The position numbers were made by a program, and so were the translations under genes. Shown here in pieces: positions 24,504 through 34,729 of a stretch of 64,000 nucleotides of DNA. Positions within the stretch are counted from its first letter, which is position 1; each line of letters opens with the position of its first letter. This stretch comes from an uncultured SAR116 cluster alpha proteobacterium (GTDB lineage: Bacteria; Pseudomonadota; Alphaproteobacteria; Puniceispirillales; Puniceispirillaceae), in the NCBI GenBank assembly GCA_902625725.1, contig CACOCY010000009.1:1-64000 (forward strand), written 5' to 3'. The notes under the pieces were generated by a model. It did not search any database. It was not told the DNA's origin and was given only the letters and a program-made list of their open reading frames with translations.

Positions 24504-24745
24504 AATTTTCATCAAAACCCAAAAATTAAAACATAAAGAAAAGGTCCCAATTAAAAAAATGTTAAACAAGAACCAAATAATATTGACGAATCATTCATCT
24601 GGTGGCATTTGTCTGCTCTAGAAAATCTAGAACATTACTTGGAATATTAATTATTAGGTCCAATTAAAGTTTTTTTGAAGTAAGCATAAGAAGAACATAT
24701 TATTAAAAATGTTACTTACCAGTTTTTTTGGGTTGGACTAGCAGA

Positions 24746-27304
24746 ATGAAAGTTGTAGTAGTAGAATCTCCCGCTAAAGCGAAAACAATCAACAGGTATC
24801 TGGGGGCTGACTACACTGTTTTAGCGTCTTACGGTCATGTCAGAGACTTACCTGCCAAGGACGGTTCCGTTTTACCTGAACTCTCCTTTGAAATGAGTTG
24901 GCAGACTGATCCTAAATCTAATAAGCACATCAAAGAAATAACAGATGCATTATCAAAGGCAGATAAACTAATTCTTGCAACAGATCCCGACCGTGAGGGA
25001 GAGGCAATAAGCTGGCATGTTCAAGAACTTGTCAAATCCAAAAAAGCCTTAAAAAATATTCCAAGTGAACGAGTTGTTTTTAATGAAGTAACCAAATCAG
25101 CTATTTTGGCTGCGATGGACAGACCAAGAGAGATTAATTACGACTTAGTAAACGCTTACTTGGCTCGTCGTGCATTAGATTATTTAGTCGGATTCAATCT
25201 CTCGCCCGTATTGTGGCGAAAACTTCCAGGAGCTAAATCAGCGGGAAGAGTTCAATCAGTTGCCTTACGCCTGATTTGTAATAGAGAAGCAGAAATAGAG
25301 TCATTTAATTCTCAAGAATATTGGTCGATAGATACTAAATTAAAAACACAAGACGACAAGTACCTAACAGCTCGACTTATTAGCCTCGACTCTAATAGAG
25401 TTGATAAGTTAGACATCACCTCCGAAAAACAGTCAAAAGAGATAGAAAAAAGAATAGACAAAGCATCTTTTTCTGTGTTGTCAGTGGATACAAAACGAAC
25501 AAAAAGACAACCGTCTGCTCCATTCACTACATCAACTTTACAACAAGAGGCTTCACGCAAACTTGGCTTTTCTGCCTCAAGAACAATGCAGATTGCACAG
25601 CGATTATATGAAGGTATTCAAGTTGGAAAAGAAACCACTGGATTAATTACCTATATGAGAACTGATGGCGTACAAATAAGTAGTGAGGCGATATTTACTT
25701 TGCGTGATGAAATAGCTTCAATTTATGGCGAACAATATTTACCTGAAAAACCACGCTTTTACAAAACTAAAGCGGTTAACGCACAGGAAGCGCATGAGGC
25801 TATTAGACCAACGAGTTTTAAACGACATCCGAATGATATTCGGTCTTATCTTGATTACGACCAGTTTCGATTATATGACCTAATTTGGAAGAGGTCCGTT
25901 GCAAGCCAGATGGCTTCTTCGGAATTAGACCAAACAACTATTCAAATCACAAATCAGGATAATTCGATAGAACTTAGAAGCAATGGTAGAGTAATTATAT
26001 TCGATGGCTTTAGGCGCGCTTATTTTGAAAGTAGAGACGAGACGGGTGATCAAGATATTAAAGAAGAGGAGGAAGAAGCTATCCTCCCATTCGTTAAAAA
26101 AGGAGAAGTTCTTGTTCAGGAGCAAATTATACCTGAACAACATTTCACTCAGCCACCACCGAGATTCACCGACGCGAGCCTTGTAAAGAACCTTGAGGAA
26201 TTAGGAATTGGAAGGCCGTCTACTTATGCATCCATCTTACAAGTACTGGAGAAAAGGGGGTATGTTCGTAAAGATCAAAAACGGTTTATTCCAGAACACC
26301 GTGGTAGAATTGTCTCCACCTTCCTTGAAAATTTTTTCAAAAAATACGTTCAATACGACTTTACTGCTAGCCTTGAAAACCAGCTAGATGACGTTTCAGG
26401 CGGAAGGCTTGACTGGAAACAAGTACTATCTCAATTCTGGTATGATTTTAAACTGAATATTGATTCAACAAAGGATTTACCAGTGCCTGATGTTATGGCA
26501 GCACTTGATAATGACCTTGAACGATTATTTTTCAAACCCGACGAGAATGGAAAAATTAATCGAATTTGTTCTAAGTGTAATGAGGGATATCTTGAACTAA
26601 AACTTAGCAAATATGGGCCTTTTATTGGTTGTGCTAAATACCCAGACTGTAGCTATACAAAACAAGTACATAACTCTCTTATTGGAGAAGACTCTTCTCA
26701 AATACAAGATAACACCGAACTAGGTATAGACCCGGACACAAATTTGACTATTTGGCTGAAAAAGGGACCATATGGTTGGTATGTACAGCAAGGCGGGGAA
26801 GAGATTAAAAAACCGAAACGAACAGGCCTATCAAAGGAGATTAACGCCGATCAGGTTACGCTAGAGCAAGCAATTTCTCTGTTATCACTTCCAAGGGAAA
26901 TTGGATTGCACCCCGAAACAGGCGAAAATATTCAGGCAGGAATAGGAAGATATGGTCCATTTCTAAAACATCAAGGCAAATTTGTTAGCTTGACCTCAGA
27001 TGACGACGTGTTATCTGTCGGAATTAATCGTGCAGTTGATTTATTGGCAGCAGCTCAGCTAAAAGCAGGAAGAATGCTTGGCGAACATCCTGATGGTGGG
27101 GAAATTGAATTAAAACGTGGACGCTTCGGAAGTTATATTGAACACAAAAAACTTCGTGCTTCGTTACCTCGAGGTATAGAAATGAGTGATGTAACTCTAG
27201 AACTGGCAATAACGCTTTTACAAGAAAGATCCGCTAACCCTCCTAAGAAAAAGAGAGCGGGTAAGAAAGCATCTGTGAAGAAAAAAACTACTAAAAAAAT
27301 CTGA
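24746..27304 (+). CDS. topA: DNA topoisomerase I
   Basis: An 852-residue type IA topoisomerase from ATG 24746. The TOPRIM domain opens KVVVVESPAKAKTINRYLG and has ATDPDREGEAISWHV; the active-site Tyr is in GLITYMRTDG near residue 305. One C4 zinc ribbon (CSKCNEGYLEL...CAKYPDC) is followed by three topoisomerase C-terminal repeats (each with a 'G.yG.y...' core) and a Lys-rich tail. It relaxes negative supercoils. The frame is open to TTG 24728, but the ATG fits the family start. Confidence 0.97.
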   Translation: MKVVVVESPAKAKTINRYLGADYTVLASYGHVRDLPAKDGSVLPELSFEMSWQTDPKSNKHIKEITDALSKADKLILATDPDREGEAISWHVQELVKSKKALKNIPSERVVFNEVTKSAILAAMDRPREINYDLVNAYLARRALDYLVGFNLSPVLWRKLPGAKSAGRVQSVALRLICNREAEIESFNSQEYWSIDTKLKTQDDKYLTARLISLDSNRVDKLDITSEKQSKEIEKRIDKASFSVLSVDTKRTKRQPSAPFTTSTLQQEASRKLGFSASRTMQIAQRLYEGIQVGKETTGLITYMRTDGVQISSEAIFTLRDEIASIYGEQYLPEKPRFYKTKAVNAQEAHEAIRPTSFKRHPNDIRSYLDYDQFRLYDLIWKRSVASQMASSELDQTTIQITNQDNSIELRSNGRVIIFDGFRRAYFESRDETGDQDIKEEEEEAILPFVKKGEVLVQEQIIPEQHFTQPPPRFTDASLVKNLEELGIGRPSTYASILQVLEKRGYVRKDQKRFIPEHRGRIVSTFLENFFKKYVQYDFTASLENQLDDVSGGRLDWKQVLSQFWYDFKLNIDSTKDLPVPDVMAALDNDLERLFFKPDENGKINRICSKCNEGYLELKLSKYGPFIGCAKYPDCSYTKQVHNSLIGEDSSQIQDNTELGIDPDTNLTIWLKKGPYGWYVQQGGEEIKKPKRTGLSKEINADQVTLEQAISLLSLPREIGLHPETGENIQAGIGRYGPFLKHQGKFVSLTSDDDVLSVGINRAVDLLAAAQLKAGRMLGEHPDGGEIELKRGRFGSYIEHKKLRASLPRGIEMSDVTLELAITLLQERSANPPKKKRAGKKASVKKKTTKKI

Positions 27305-27418
27305 AACGAGTTAACGCATCAAAGTTAGTCTTTCAAATAAATTTTTAGGTGTTTTTATTTTGCTCTATTTGATATTTGCTCTCTCAAATTAGATAATAAT
27401 AAACCCTAGCAGCAAAAA

Positions 27419-29647
27419 GTGATTCATAACTTGGTAAAAATAAAAAATTCATTGCCTTCTAAAGAAGCAATAAAAGATTTTATAAGAATAAGCTCGAAAC
27501 CTATAAAATTACGTGAAATAGCTCGTGTTTTTGGCGTAGCTCCAAACGATAGAGCCGCTCTAAGGAGATTATTAACTGAAATTGGCGATAGTCCAAAAAA
27601 TTGGCGAAAGAAAGAAGCATCAGATATCCCTGAATTATGCATCATGAAAATCTATTCTATTGATAATGACGGAATAGCAATCGCAACACTAGTTGATAAC
27701 CCTATCGAAAATGCAGAATTTCGAGCAGAAATAGATACGTCATTGAAAAGAGGTAGGAGCCCTAGTTTAGGAGACGTTGTTTTAGCTAGAATTAGAAATA
27801 AACAAGATGATAAAATGACGGCAGAACTAATTCGCATTTTACCAAAAAACAAATACCAATGCTATGTATATGGTCGGACGTTCAAATCAAAAGGGAATTG
27901 GTATATTGAGAATGCCGACAAAGGAACACATAGACCTATCTTTTTAGACATGGCAGACCATGAAAAACTTGAAGAAGGCACACTTATCAAAGCAGAGTTA
28001 GTGAAAACATCTAATAGGTATCTTAAAAAAGCAAAACTAACAAGTATTATTGGTCATGTTACAAACCCACAATCCATACTAGAGATGACTATAGATGAAT
28101 GTAATCTTGTAGAAAAGTTTCCAGAGGAAGTTTTAAAATGCTCATTAAATCCAAGACCACTTAAGTACTCTGAAAGAGAAGATTTAACTGAATTAAATCT
28201 GGTAACTATTGATGGATCTGACGCTAAAGACTTTGATGATGCTGTCTTTGCAGAACCAACTGGTGATGGTGGCTGGCGACTAATTATCGCTATTGCGGAT
28301 GTCAGTCTTTATGTAAACGAAGATAGCGAAATTGATGTGGAGGCAAAAAAGCGGGGAAACTCTGTATATCTTCCAGGAAGAGTACTCCCTATGTTACCTG
28401 AAATTTTATCTAATGATTTATGTTCTCTTAAACCAAATGAAGAAAGGGCATGTCTTGCAGTTGAGATATACCTTGACGCAACAGGAAATAAAATCAAACA
28501 TCGATTTATTAGAGGCGTGATAAAGTCAAGAGCCAGACTAACTTATGATAGTGTACAGTCTGTATATGAGGGCCTTTTTGATGAGGGGAAATTTAACCTT
28601 CCTGACGGAACGTTACACAATTTGTTTGCGGTTTATAAGTGCCTAAACGAAGCAAGTAGAAAAAGAGGAAGGTTAGAACTCTATTTAAAAGAACGTTCAA
28701 TAAAATTTTCACATGAGATGTATCCAATAGATATTGAGATTCGCGAACAAAAACAGGCAAATGAGCTTATTGAAGAATTTATGGTCCTTGCTAATATCTG
28801 TGCCGCAGAGACATTAGAAGGAAAACAAAAGACTTGTATTTACAGGGTGCATGAACCGCCAAGCTCTGACAAACTAGCAGAATTGGTATTGTTAGCAGAT
28901 GAGATGAATATAAACCTACCAAAATCACCAAATTTCACACCTCAACAATTTAATCTTCTTTTAAAAAAGGGGATGAAAACTTCTAATAAGGAAATCTTGC
29001 AAAATGCAATTCTCCGTTGTCAGTCTCGCGCTGCCTATTCAACTAAAAATGTTGGGCATTATGGACTTGGGCTACAAAGATATACTCACTTTACATCCCC
29101 AATCAGGCGCTACTCTGACTTACTAGTTCATCGCGCTTTAATTGCAGCATGCAATCTTGACCCCAATGGTATTATGAAAGACTCAAAAGAACTGATTGCA
29201 GAGACATGCAATCATATTAGCCAAACTGAACAAGTCGCAGCAAAAGCTGAAAGACTCGCCGTTAATAGATTAGCTAATATAGTTTTGAGCTCTTTGCTTG
29301 GCACAGAACAAGAAGTAGTAATAACTGGAGTTACGGTGGCAGGCTTATTTGTTTCTATAGGGAATGGAGTAGCAGAGGGATTTGTATCGAGAAAATCCTT
29401 GCCAGATGATTTTTACATATTGGATAACAAAAAAACACAGCTTATTGGGAGGCATACAGGTTGGAGGTTTAGGCTTGGTGATATTTTAAAAACAATGGTA
29501 TCAGAAATATCCATTGTTAGCGGCAATATATCCCTATCGTGGATAACAGGCGGGTGTAAGGACAATTATTCTAGCCAGAATAAAAGAAAGAAAGTACAGA
29601 ATAGAAAAAATTCTAAACCGAAAAAAGGCAAAGAAAAAAGGCTTTGA
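27419..29647 (+). CDS. rnr: Ribonuclease R
   Basis: The 742-residue protein has an N-terminal helix-turn-helix-like region (KLREIARVFGVAPNDRAALR), cold-shock domains, the RNB catalytic domain with DGSDAKDFDDAVFA (metal-binding Asp cluster), HYGLGLQRYTHFTSPIRRYS and a C-terminal S1 domain (about 630-710) followed by a basic tail. It is a 3'-5' exonuclease that degrades structured RNA. GTG 27419 is the start. It stands between topA and rpmG, a common alphaproteobacterial order. Confidence 0.96.
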   Translation: MIHNLVKIKNSLPSKEAIKDFIRISSKPIKLREIARVFGVAPNDRAALRRLLTEIGDSPKNWRKKEASDIPELCIMKIYSIDNDGIAIATLVDNPIENAEFRAEIDTSLKRGRSPSLGDVVLARIRNKQDDKMTAELIRILPKNKYQCYVYGRTFKSKGNWYIENADKGTHRPIFLDMADHEKLEEGTLIKAELVKTSNRYLKKAKLTSIIGHVTNPQSILEMTIDECNLVEKFPEEVLKCSLNPRPLKYSEREDLTELNLVTIDGSDAKDFDDAVFAEPTGDGGWRLIIAIADVSLYVNEDSEIDVEAKKRGNSVYLPGRVLPMLPEILSNDLCSLKPNEERACLAVEIYLDATGNKIKHRFIRGVIKSRARLTYDSVQSVYEGLFDEGKFNLPDGTLHNLFAVYKCLNEASRKRGRLELYLKERSIKFSHEMYPIDIEIREQKQANELIEEFMVLANICAAETLEGKQKTCIYRVHEPPSSDKLAELVLLADEMNINLPKSPNFTPQQFNLLLKKGMKTSNKEILQNAILRCQSRAAYSTKNVGHYGLGLQRYTHFTSPIRRYSDLLVHRALIAACNLDPNGIMKDSKELIAETCNHISQTEQVAAKAERLAVNRLANIVLSSLLGTEQEVVITGVTVAGLFVSIGNGVAEGFVSRKSLPDDFYILDNKKTQLIGRHTGWRFRLGDILKTMVSEISIVSGNISLSWITGGCKDNYSSQNKRKKVQNRKNSKPKKGKEKRL

Positions 29648-29752
29648 GGTTAATAATAAATTAAGTCTAAATATATTGACGTAAGCTTGACAAATTTACA
29701 TATTTAGAGCATTTTGTCATTAATTTTGGGCATACTTAATGTGGAGAATATT

Positions 29753-29920
29753 ATGGCGAAGCCTGCAACTCTTCAAATTAAACTAGTTAGTACTGCAGAT
29801 ACCGGTTTTTATTACGTTACTAAAAAAAACCCGCGTACCAAGCCGGAAAAATTAGAACTTATGAAGTACGACCCAAAAATGCGTAAGCATGTGCTTTTCA
29901 AAGAGGCAAAAATCAAATAA
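29753..29920 (+). CDS. rpmG: Ribosomal protein L33
   Basis: From ATG 29753 (GGAG nine bases upstream) the protein has 55 residues: [20 protein letters not shown], then [20 protein letters not shown] and a basic end. This is the Cys-less form of L33, a component of the large ribosomal subunit. The frame stays open for 13 codons upstream but that part is not conserved in the family. Confidence 0.97.
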   Translation: MAKPATLQIKLVSTADTGFYYVTKKNPRTKPEKLELMKYDPKMRKHVLFKEAKIK

Positions 29921-29935
29921 CGAAGATATTAAATA

Positions 29936-30826
29936 ATGCGTTGTGGTATAGACGTAGGCGGAACAAAAATAGAAATCGCTATACTTGCTGATAACGGGGC
30001 ATTTTTGTGTCGAGAAAGAACAAACACTCCAGACAATTACAAAGAATTACTGGATACTATAAAGAAAAGTGTGGACAATTCTGCTAAAAGCACTGGATAT
30101 TTTGGCCCAGTTGGTATTTGTATGCCTGGAAGCGTTTCAAAACATACGGGGCTAATTCAAGGGGCGAACACTACCTATCTTAATGGGCAAAATTTTCAGA
30201 AAGATCTTCAAGCCACACTTAATCGTTCTGTTCGTCTATCAAATGATGCTAATTGCTTTGCTCTTTCTGAAGCAATTGAGGGCTCTGGGAAAGGCTATAC
30301 TGTTGTATTTGGTGTAATCATCGGAACTGGATGCGGTGGCGGTATTGTTGCAAATGAACAACTTATTACAGGAGCAAACAGTATTGCGGGGGAATGGGGT
30401 CATACACCCTTACCTTGGCCAGTTGAAAATGAATTTGACAATCATGATTGCTGGTGCGGAAAAACAGGATGTCTGGAGACATTTATATCAGGCTCTGCAC
30501 TGATGAAAGATTATGAGCAAATAGCTGGCATAAAAAAAGATGGTCAAGAAATTGTAGTAGCCAGTGAAAACGGAGATATAGTTGCTGAGGCTGTATTACA
30601 GGCGGTGGAGGATAGGATTGCGCGGGGTCTCGCCATGATAATAAATATTCTTGACCCTGATATTATTGTTTTAGGCGGTGGTCTATCAAACATAAATCGA
30701 TTCTATAAAAATATTCCTGGGAAATTGCACGGGTATGTATTTTCTGACAATATTAGCACAAAACTAACAAAGCCAAAGTATGGGGACTCTAGTGGAGTTC
30801 GTGGCGCCGCACTTTTATTTAAATAA
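29936..30826 (+). CDS. ROK-family sugar kinase
   Basis: A 296-residue kinase with GIDVGGTKIEIAIL (phosphate loop), IGTGCGGGIV, the zinc site GHTPLPW...CWCGKTGCLE and LGGGLSNI near the end. The family phosphorylates hexoses: N-acetylglucosamine kinase (NagK) and fructokinase (Mak) are the closest types by motif, but I cannot decide between them. The start is 15 bp after rpmG. Confidence 0.88.
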   Translation: MRCGIDVGGTKIEIAILADNGAFLCRERTNTPDNYKELLDTIKKSVDNSAKSTGYFGPVGICMPGSVSKHTGLIQGANTTYLNGQNFQKDLQATLNRSVRLSNDANCFALSEAIEGSGKGYTVVFGVIIGTGCGGGIVANEQLITGANSIAGEWGHTPLPWPVENEFDNHDCWCGKTGCLETFISGSALMKDYEQIAGIKKDGQEIVVASENGDIVAEAVLQAVEDRIARGLAMIINILDPDIIVLGGGLSNINRFYKNIPGKLHGYVFSDNISTKLTKPKYGDSSGVRGAALLFK

Positions 30827-30880
30827 GTTAAATAAATAAGGCATTCATTTTTGATCATCAGTAATTTGCCTGCTTCATAT

Positions 30881-31777
30881 CTACATACAATCAACCTTTT
30901 CAATCAAACGGGCATTTGAAATAGCAGCATTAATAGTAAACTCACCATAATTGATGAGAAAATTGGTTACCACTCCATTATCGTGAAGTTCCATCTGGAT
31001 TTGATATTCTGGCATAGCTTCGGTCGCATTTTCTCTAAAGTATGCAACATTAACAGGCCAATAATAAGCAGTTGTTACACCATCAAATTGAAAATCTGAC
31101 TCGTAAGGCTTTTTCCTGCCTATAGCTGCAGCTGCAGTTTTTATCGCGTCTTCAGGAGTGCCGTTGACAAATATTTTACCTGATAAGAACTTTTTTTCTT
31201 GTCGAGCCGCTTCTAAAATGGTTCTTGTGTAGTTAACAGGAAACATTATGTCATTAAACAACTTTAAATTATTATTATATGCACCCGTATAATTTGCTTC
31301 AGCGATCTCACTCTGTGGTGGTAAAACCGCATATCCAGAATAAATAGTTTCAGGCTCATAAGAATTTTGTTCTCGCACGTCAAAACTGTAAAGCCGTCCA
31401 TTTTTATGCTCCCATGAATCAGATTGGGAAACAATTGTAACTTCCTCTCCTGTTTCATAGAAAAACTGGAAAAGGTAATCCTCTTTTAATGACCAGCCAT
31501 CACATTGAGCTTTTAGAACAAAGGAAATTTTTCCTTTAACATCTTGAACAGCAGCATCTCGATTTTTTTTTCCCATAGAAAGAGTATAATCAGCTTTATG
31601 AGAAACTATTGATGATGCACCATAAGATTTATGCACAAAAAATGTAACTAAAAATGGCACAAAGATTAATAAAAAAAAATGTCTTTTGTGTATTATCTTT
31701 AGATTTATAATACCCAAAAAATTAATTTTTTCTAAGTAAAATTTGTCAAAAAATTCTAATGTTTTAATACATGACAT
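30881..31777 (-). CDS. eipB: Cell-envelope integrity protein EipB (DUF1849)
   Basis: The protein has a signal peptide-like hydrophobic stretch (FFLLIFVPFLVTFFVHKSYG) preceded by an unusually long N-terminal extension, so the true start may lie downstream of the one given. The mature part matches DUF1849: SHKADYTLSMG, AQCDGWSLKEDYLFQF, FVNGTPEDAIK, FDGVTTAYYWPVNVAYF and a C-terminal IEKVDCM. The two cysteines should form the conserved disulfide. EipB is a periplasmic beta-spiral protein needed for envelope integrity in Brucella and is largely confined to Alphaproteobacteria. Confidence 0.85.
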   Translation of the reverse strand: MSCIKTLEFFDKFYLEKINFLGIINLKIIHKRHFFLLIFVPFLVTFFVHKSYGASSIVSHKADYTLSMGKKNRDAAVQDVKGKISFVLKAQCDGWSLKEDYLFQFFYETGEEVTIVSQSDSWEHKNGRLYSFDVREQNSYEPETIYSGYAVLPPQSEIAEANYTGAYNNNLKLFNDIMFPVNYTRTILEAARQEKKFLSGKIFVNGTPEDAIKTAAAAIGRKKPYESDFQFDGVTTAYYWPVNVAYFRENATEAMPEYQIQMELHDNGVVTNFLINYGEFTINAAISNARLIEKVDCM

Positions 31778-31801
31778 TTGATTTACCTTCTTACAACTTT
31801 T

Positions 31802-31840
31802 AAAAAAAAGTATTCTTTTTTTAAAAAAAAGTATTCTTTT
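31802..31840. repeat. Tandem direct repeat upstream of eipB
   Basis: The unit aaaaaaaagtattctttt occurs twice within about 39 bases, separated by Ts. It lies about 25-60 bp upstream of the eipB start and could affect its promoter or be a slippage product. Confidence 0.5.
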
Positions 31841-32073
31841 GCTAATTTTTATAACCGCATACCCATAGTAACCCTAATTACAGAGCGATTTGTATAGGTT
31901 ATTATTTATTCAAAAAAACAATAAATTCAATATTTAAACGAGGTTTATCTCAAACAAATCTCTATGACAAATCAATAGCAGAAATGGATAAGCACAAGCT
32001 CAACAAAGCACGTATTTACCACTGTGTAAGATAGAGACTATCATTAAAAACACTATTCTTTATATGATCAAGT

Positions 32074-33240
32074 ATGGATGATACACCTAAATTTATCACA
32101 ACAACAAGTGAATTAGAAACTGCGATTAAAACTCTTTGTAGTTTTGGTGCGGTGGCTGTTGACACAGAATTCATCCGTGAGTCCACATATTACGCACAAT
32201 TATGTCTAATTCAGCTTGCCGCGGGGGAACATTGTTTTGCAATTGATCCACTCTCCGAAAATATAAAACTTACCCCACTTTTCGAAATGCTAGATAACAC
32301 CAACATCGTCAAGGTGTTCCATGCCGGTCGCCAAGATATAGAAATTTTTGTGCATTTAACTGGTAAAGTTCCAAACCCAATTTTTGACACTCAAATAGCT
32401 GCAATGGTTGTTGGTCTTGGGGACCAAGCTGGATATGATAAATTAGTTCAACATTATCTCAATATAGATATAGATAAATCATCGAGATTTACAAACTGGT
32501 CCACAAGACCGCTTAGCGATAAACAATTAAAATATGCTATTGATGACGTGAAATATTTGATAGAAATTTATCATATCATGCATCGTGAATTGACCAAAAA
32601 TAACAGATTAAACTGGCTTGACGACGAGATTACAGCATTAAAACAAATATCTTTATATCACCCAGACCCAAATAATTCGTGGAAAAAATTAAAGATCAGA
32701 AGTTATAAACCAGATTTCTTAAACAGGCTTAAATTTCTAGCCTCATGGCGTGAGCAGAGAGCAATTTCAAAAAATATACCTAAAAATAGAATAGTCAGAG
32801 ATGAAACATTACTCGATTTAGCAGGAACGAACCCGAAGAATGCTGCAAAATTTGAAAATATTCGAGGCTTCCCCGGTGGAAGCAACGGAAAATTAGTGCC
32901 TGAAATTTTACAAATACTTGCAAACGCAGAATTATCACCTCGTGAAAACTGGCCAAAGATAAAGATAGATTTTCGAAAAGATAAAGCCCCAGCAGCCACG
33001 CTTGAATTACTTCGTGTACTATTAAAGCATATTACAGAAAGTGAAAAAATTGCTCCTAAATTAATAGCATCTTCTGACGATTTAGACGCGCTAGCTCGAG
33101 ATGATAATGCAGATATTAAGTTACTAAAGGGGTGGAGGCGCGAGCTTTTTGGGAATGTCGCGTTAAAGCTCAAAACAGGCGAGATCGCGCTTTCAATAAA
33201 AGATAAGAAGATGCAATTAATTCATCTAAAAGATAGCTAA
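32074..33240 (+). CDS. rnd: Ribonuclease D
   Basis: A 388-residue DEDDy exonuclease. Exo I is AVDTEFIRESTYYAQLCLIQ, Exo II has KVFHAGRQDIEIF and Exo III KYAIDDVKYLIEIY with the catalytic Tyr. The HRDC domain follows (FLASWREQRAISKNIPKNRI, about 225-300). It trims 3' ends of tRNA precursors. It is followed by a 764-bp gap and convergent hdaA. Confidence 0.95.
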   Translation: MDDTPKFITTTSELETAIKTLCSFGAVAVDTEFIRESTYYAQLCLIQLAAGEHCFAIDPLSENIKLTPLFEMLDNTNIVKVFHAGRQDIEIFVHLTGKVPNPIFDTQIAAMVVGLGDQAGYDKLVQHYLNIDIDKSSRFTNWSTRPLSDKQLKYAIDDVKYLIEIYHIMHRELTKNNRLNWLDDEITALKQISLYHPDPNNSWKKLKIRSYKPDFLNRLKFLASWREQRAISKNIPKNRIVRDETLLDLAGTNPKNAAKFENIRGFPGGSNGKLVPEILQILANAELSPRENWPKIKIDFRKDKAPAATLELLRVLLKHITESEKIAPKLIASSDDLDALARDDNADIKLLKGWRRELFGNVALKLKTGEIALSIKDKKMQLIHLKDS

Positions 33241-34004
33241 CGAGTGGCATTAAAATTTTAACATCCATCAATGGTTTTAACCGACAATTTAGGCTAAATT
33301 ATCTGGCCACTCCACGGACAAGCAAACTAGAATTTCTCTATTTCTCTGAGCCGCTTTAAGGGGTTTTCTTGCTCAAGGTTGAGACGCAATTTTTGCAGTA
33401 TAGTGCTATTTTTCCAAGCCTTTTTAGTCATTGACTTAGAACAATGAATATAAAATTAATCTGAAAAATTTTTGGTTATCATAATGCTACGCTAAGCATA
33501 CTCCTGCAATATTGCAGAATTGACACTATTATCAAGCAAAAGCAACGTTCGACAAAATAATTTCAGATATAGGAGACTCACCTTAACTACAGGTGATATT
33601 TAAGATGCGTCGATTTTTATTTTTCACAATAAAGCAAATTATTGCCCACATTTTTTCGGTAGATGGGAGCCTATTCTGGTTAATTGCACTAATCCAATTT
33701 TCAGTCTCTCAATTTTCAAAATGACGGCTAGTTAGACCCCCTGTCTTATTAACAAAAATATCGCCTGCACCCACGATATTTAAAACTGCTGTCCTCCTTG
33801 TTCGGCGGCTAAATCTACTTCAACGGGCAAAACGCCTGCGCCCATTTTTCGTCATAACTAATCTACAGCAATTATCGTTTTTCTTCACGTCTTGTATATA
33901 AAAGTAGACTTATTTCATATTAAGCTAGTGCCTCAGAATACCCATAAGCAGTCCAATGGGACCAGCTACAAAATACTGAGTTTTGTTGGTTATTCCAAAA
34001 TCTA
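33241..34004. other. Large intergenic gap between rnd and hdaA
   Basis: A 764-bp region between convergent rnd and hdaA. I find only very short frames: a 39-codon hydrophobic one on the plus strand (33605-33724) and a 21-codon one on the minus strand (33780-33845). A hairpin cacct-taacta-caggtg lies near 33580-33597. No tRNA, tmRNA, RNase P or SRP RNA motif is apparent. In several relatives ppk and/or ppx occupy this place, so the gap may be the scar of a deletion; that is inference. Confidence 0.45.
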
Positions 34005-34676
34005 TTATTCTATTTTTTCTTCAGACATTTTAATTAGAACTCGCTTAACAAGCGCAATAGTTACACTCTGTTTCAGCTCTAGAGATAACATATCTATCTC
34101 ATGGGCTAACTTCTGAATATAAGAGTATTCTCTTCGCACCCTGGGAACCAAAAAATTAATTACAGATGTTGATACCATGCATTGTCTTTGTGTAAAATGA
34201 TGTTCCAATAGCGGTTTTATTAACTTTTCTCCCAACGGCAATATTTCTAGGGTATGTATACTACGTAAACGAGAACGCAAATCATCCAACTGCCAAGCCA
34301 TCGAAGAAATGGGTTCTTTAGAAATCATAAGAACTGTACCCATACTTTCAGTCACCGATTGGTATAAAAAAAATAATGCCTCCTCAGACCAATTTTCTGA
34401 CACTGTTACCTCATCTAATATAAAATGTCTGTTTTTTAATTCCTCAGGGTACCAATTGACAAGGCTTGTTAATATTTTACCACTACTATTCTGACTATGA
34501 AGTCTACCAATAATTGATTTGCCGGATGCACTAGGACCAAAAATATTCAAAAATTGGCTTGGTTTTGGCCAATTAGGCCAATTTTTAATCCATTTTATTG
34601 CAAGTTCATTTTCCGGACTAGAAATTAACCCTAACCCTGTTTTTTCACTAAACTTAAATGGTAATTGGTCTATCAT
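34005..34676 (-). CDS. hdaA: DnaA-like replication regulator HdaA
   Basis: A 223-residue AAA+ protein without the DnaA DNA-binding domain. FLNIFGPSASGKSIIGRL is Walker A, HFILDEV Walker B, and the lid region RLRSIHTLEILPLGEKLIK matches the DnaA/Hda family. HdaA promotes hydrolysis of DnaA-bound ATP with the beta clamp; the start MIDQLPFKF resembles the clamp-binding motif QLPF. It lies downstream of the DUF2066 gene on the same strand (about 50 bp), a frequent alphaproteobacterial pairing. Confidence 0.9.
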   Translation of the reverse strand: MIDQLPFKFSEKTGLGLISSPENELAIKWIKNWPNWPKPSQFLNIFGPSASGKSIIGRLHSQNSSGKILTSLVNWYPEELKNRHFILDEVTVSENWSEEALFFLYQSVTESMGTVLMISKEPISSMAWQLDDLRSRLRSIHTLEILPLGEKLIKPLLEHHFTQRQCMVSTSVINFLVPRVRREYSYIQKLAHEIDMLSLELKQSVTIALVKRVLIKMSEEKIE

Positions 34677-34729
34677 TAAAAACTCTGGCTATATTAAAAA
34701 GCAAAGGGCATGTTATCATAGACTTTTTT

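Noticed and set aside
24436-24621. A 61-codon frame overlapping the end of plsY.
   Set aside because: It overlaps a certain gene in another frame and its Lys/Asn/Ile-rich sequence looks like translated AT-rich DNA. It shows no DprA resemblance.
33605-33845. Two short frames in the rnd-hdaA gap: 39 codons (plus, 33605-33724) and 21 codons (minus, 33780-33845, beginning MGAGVLPVEV).
   Set aside because: Both are too short, lack clear ribosome sites and resemble no family with confidence. They are mentioned only as contents of the gap.
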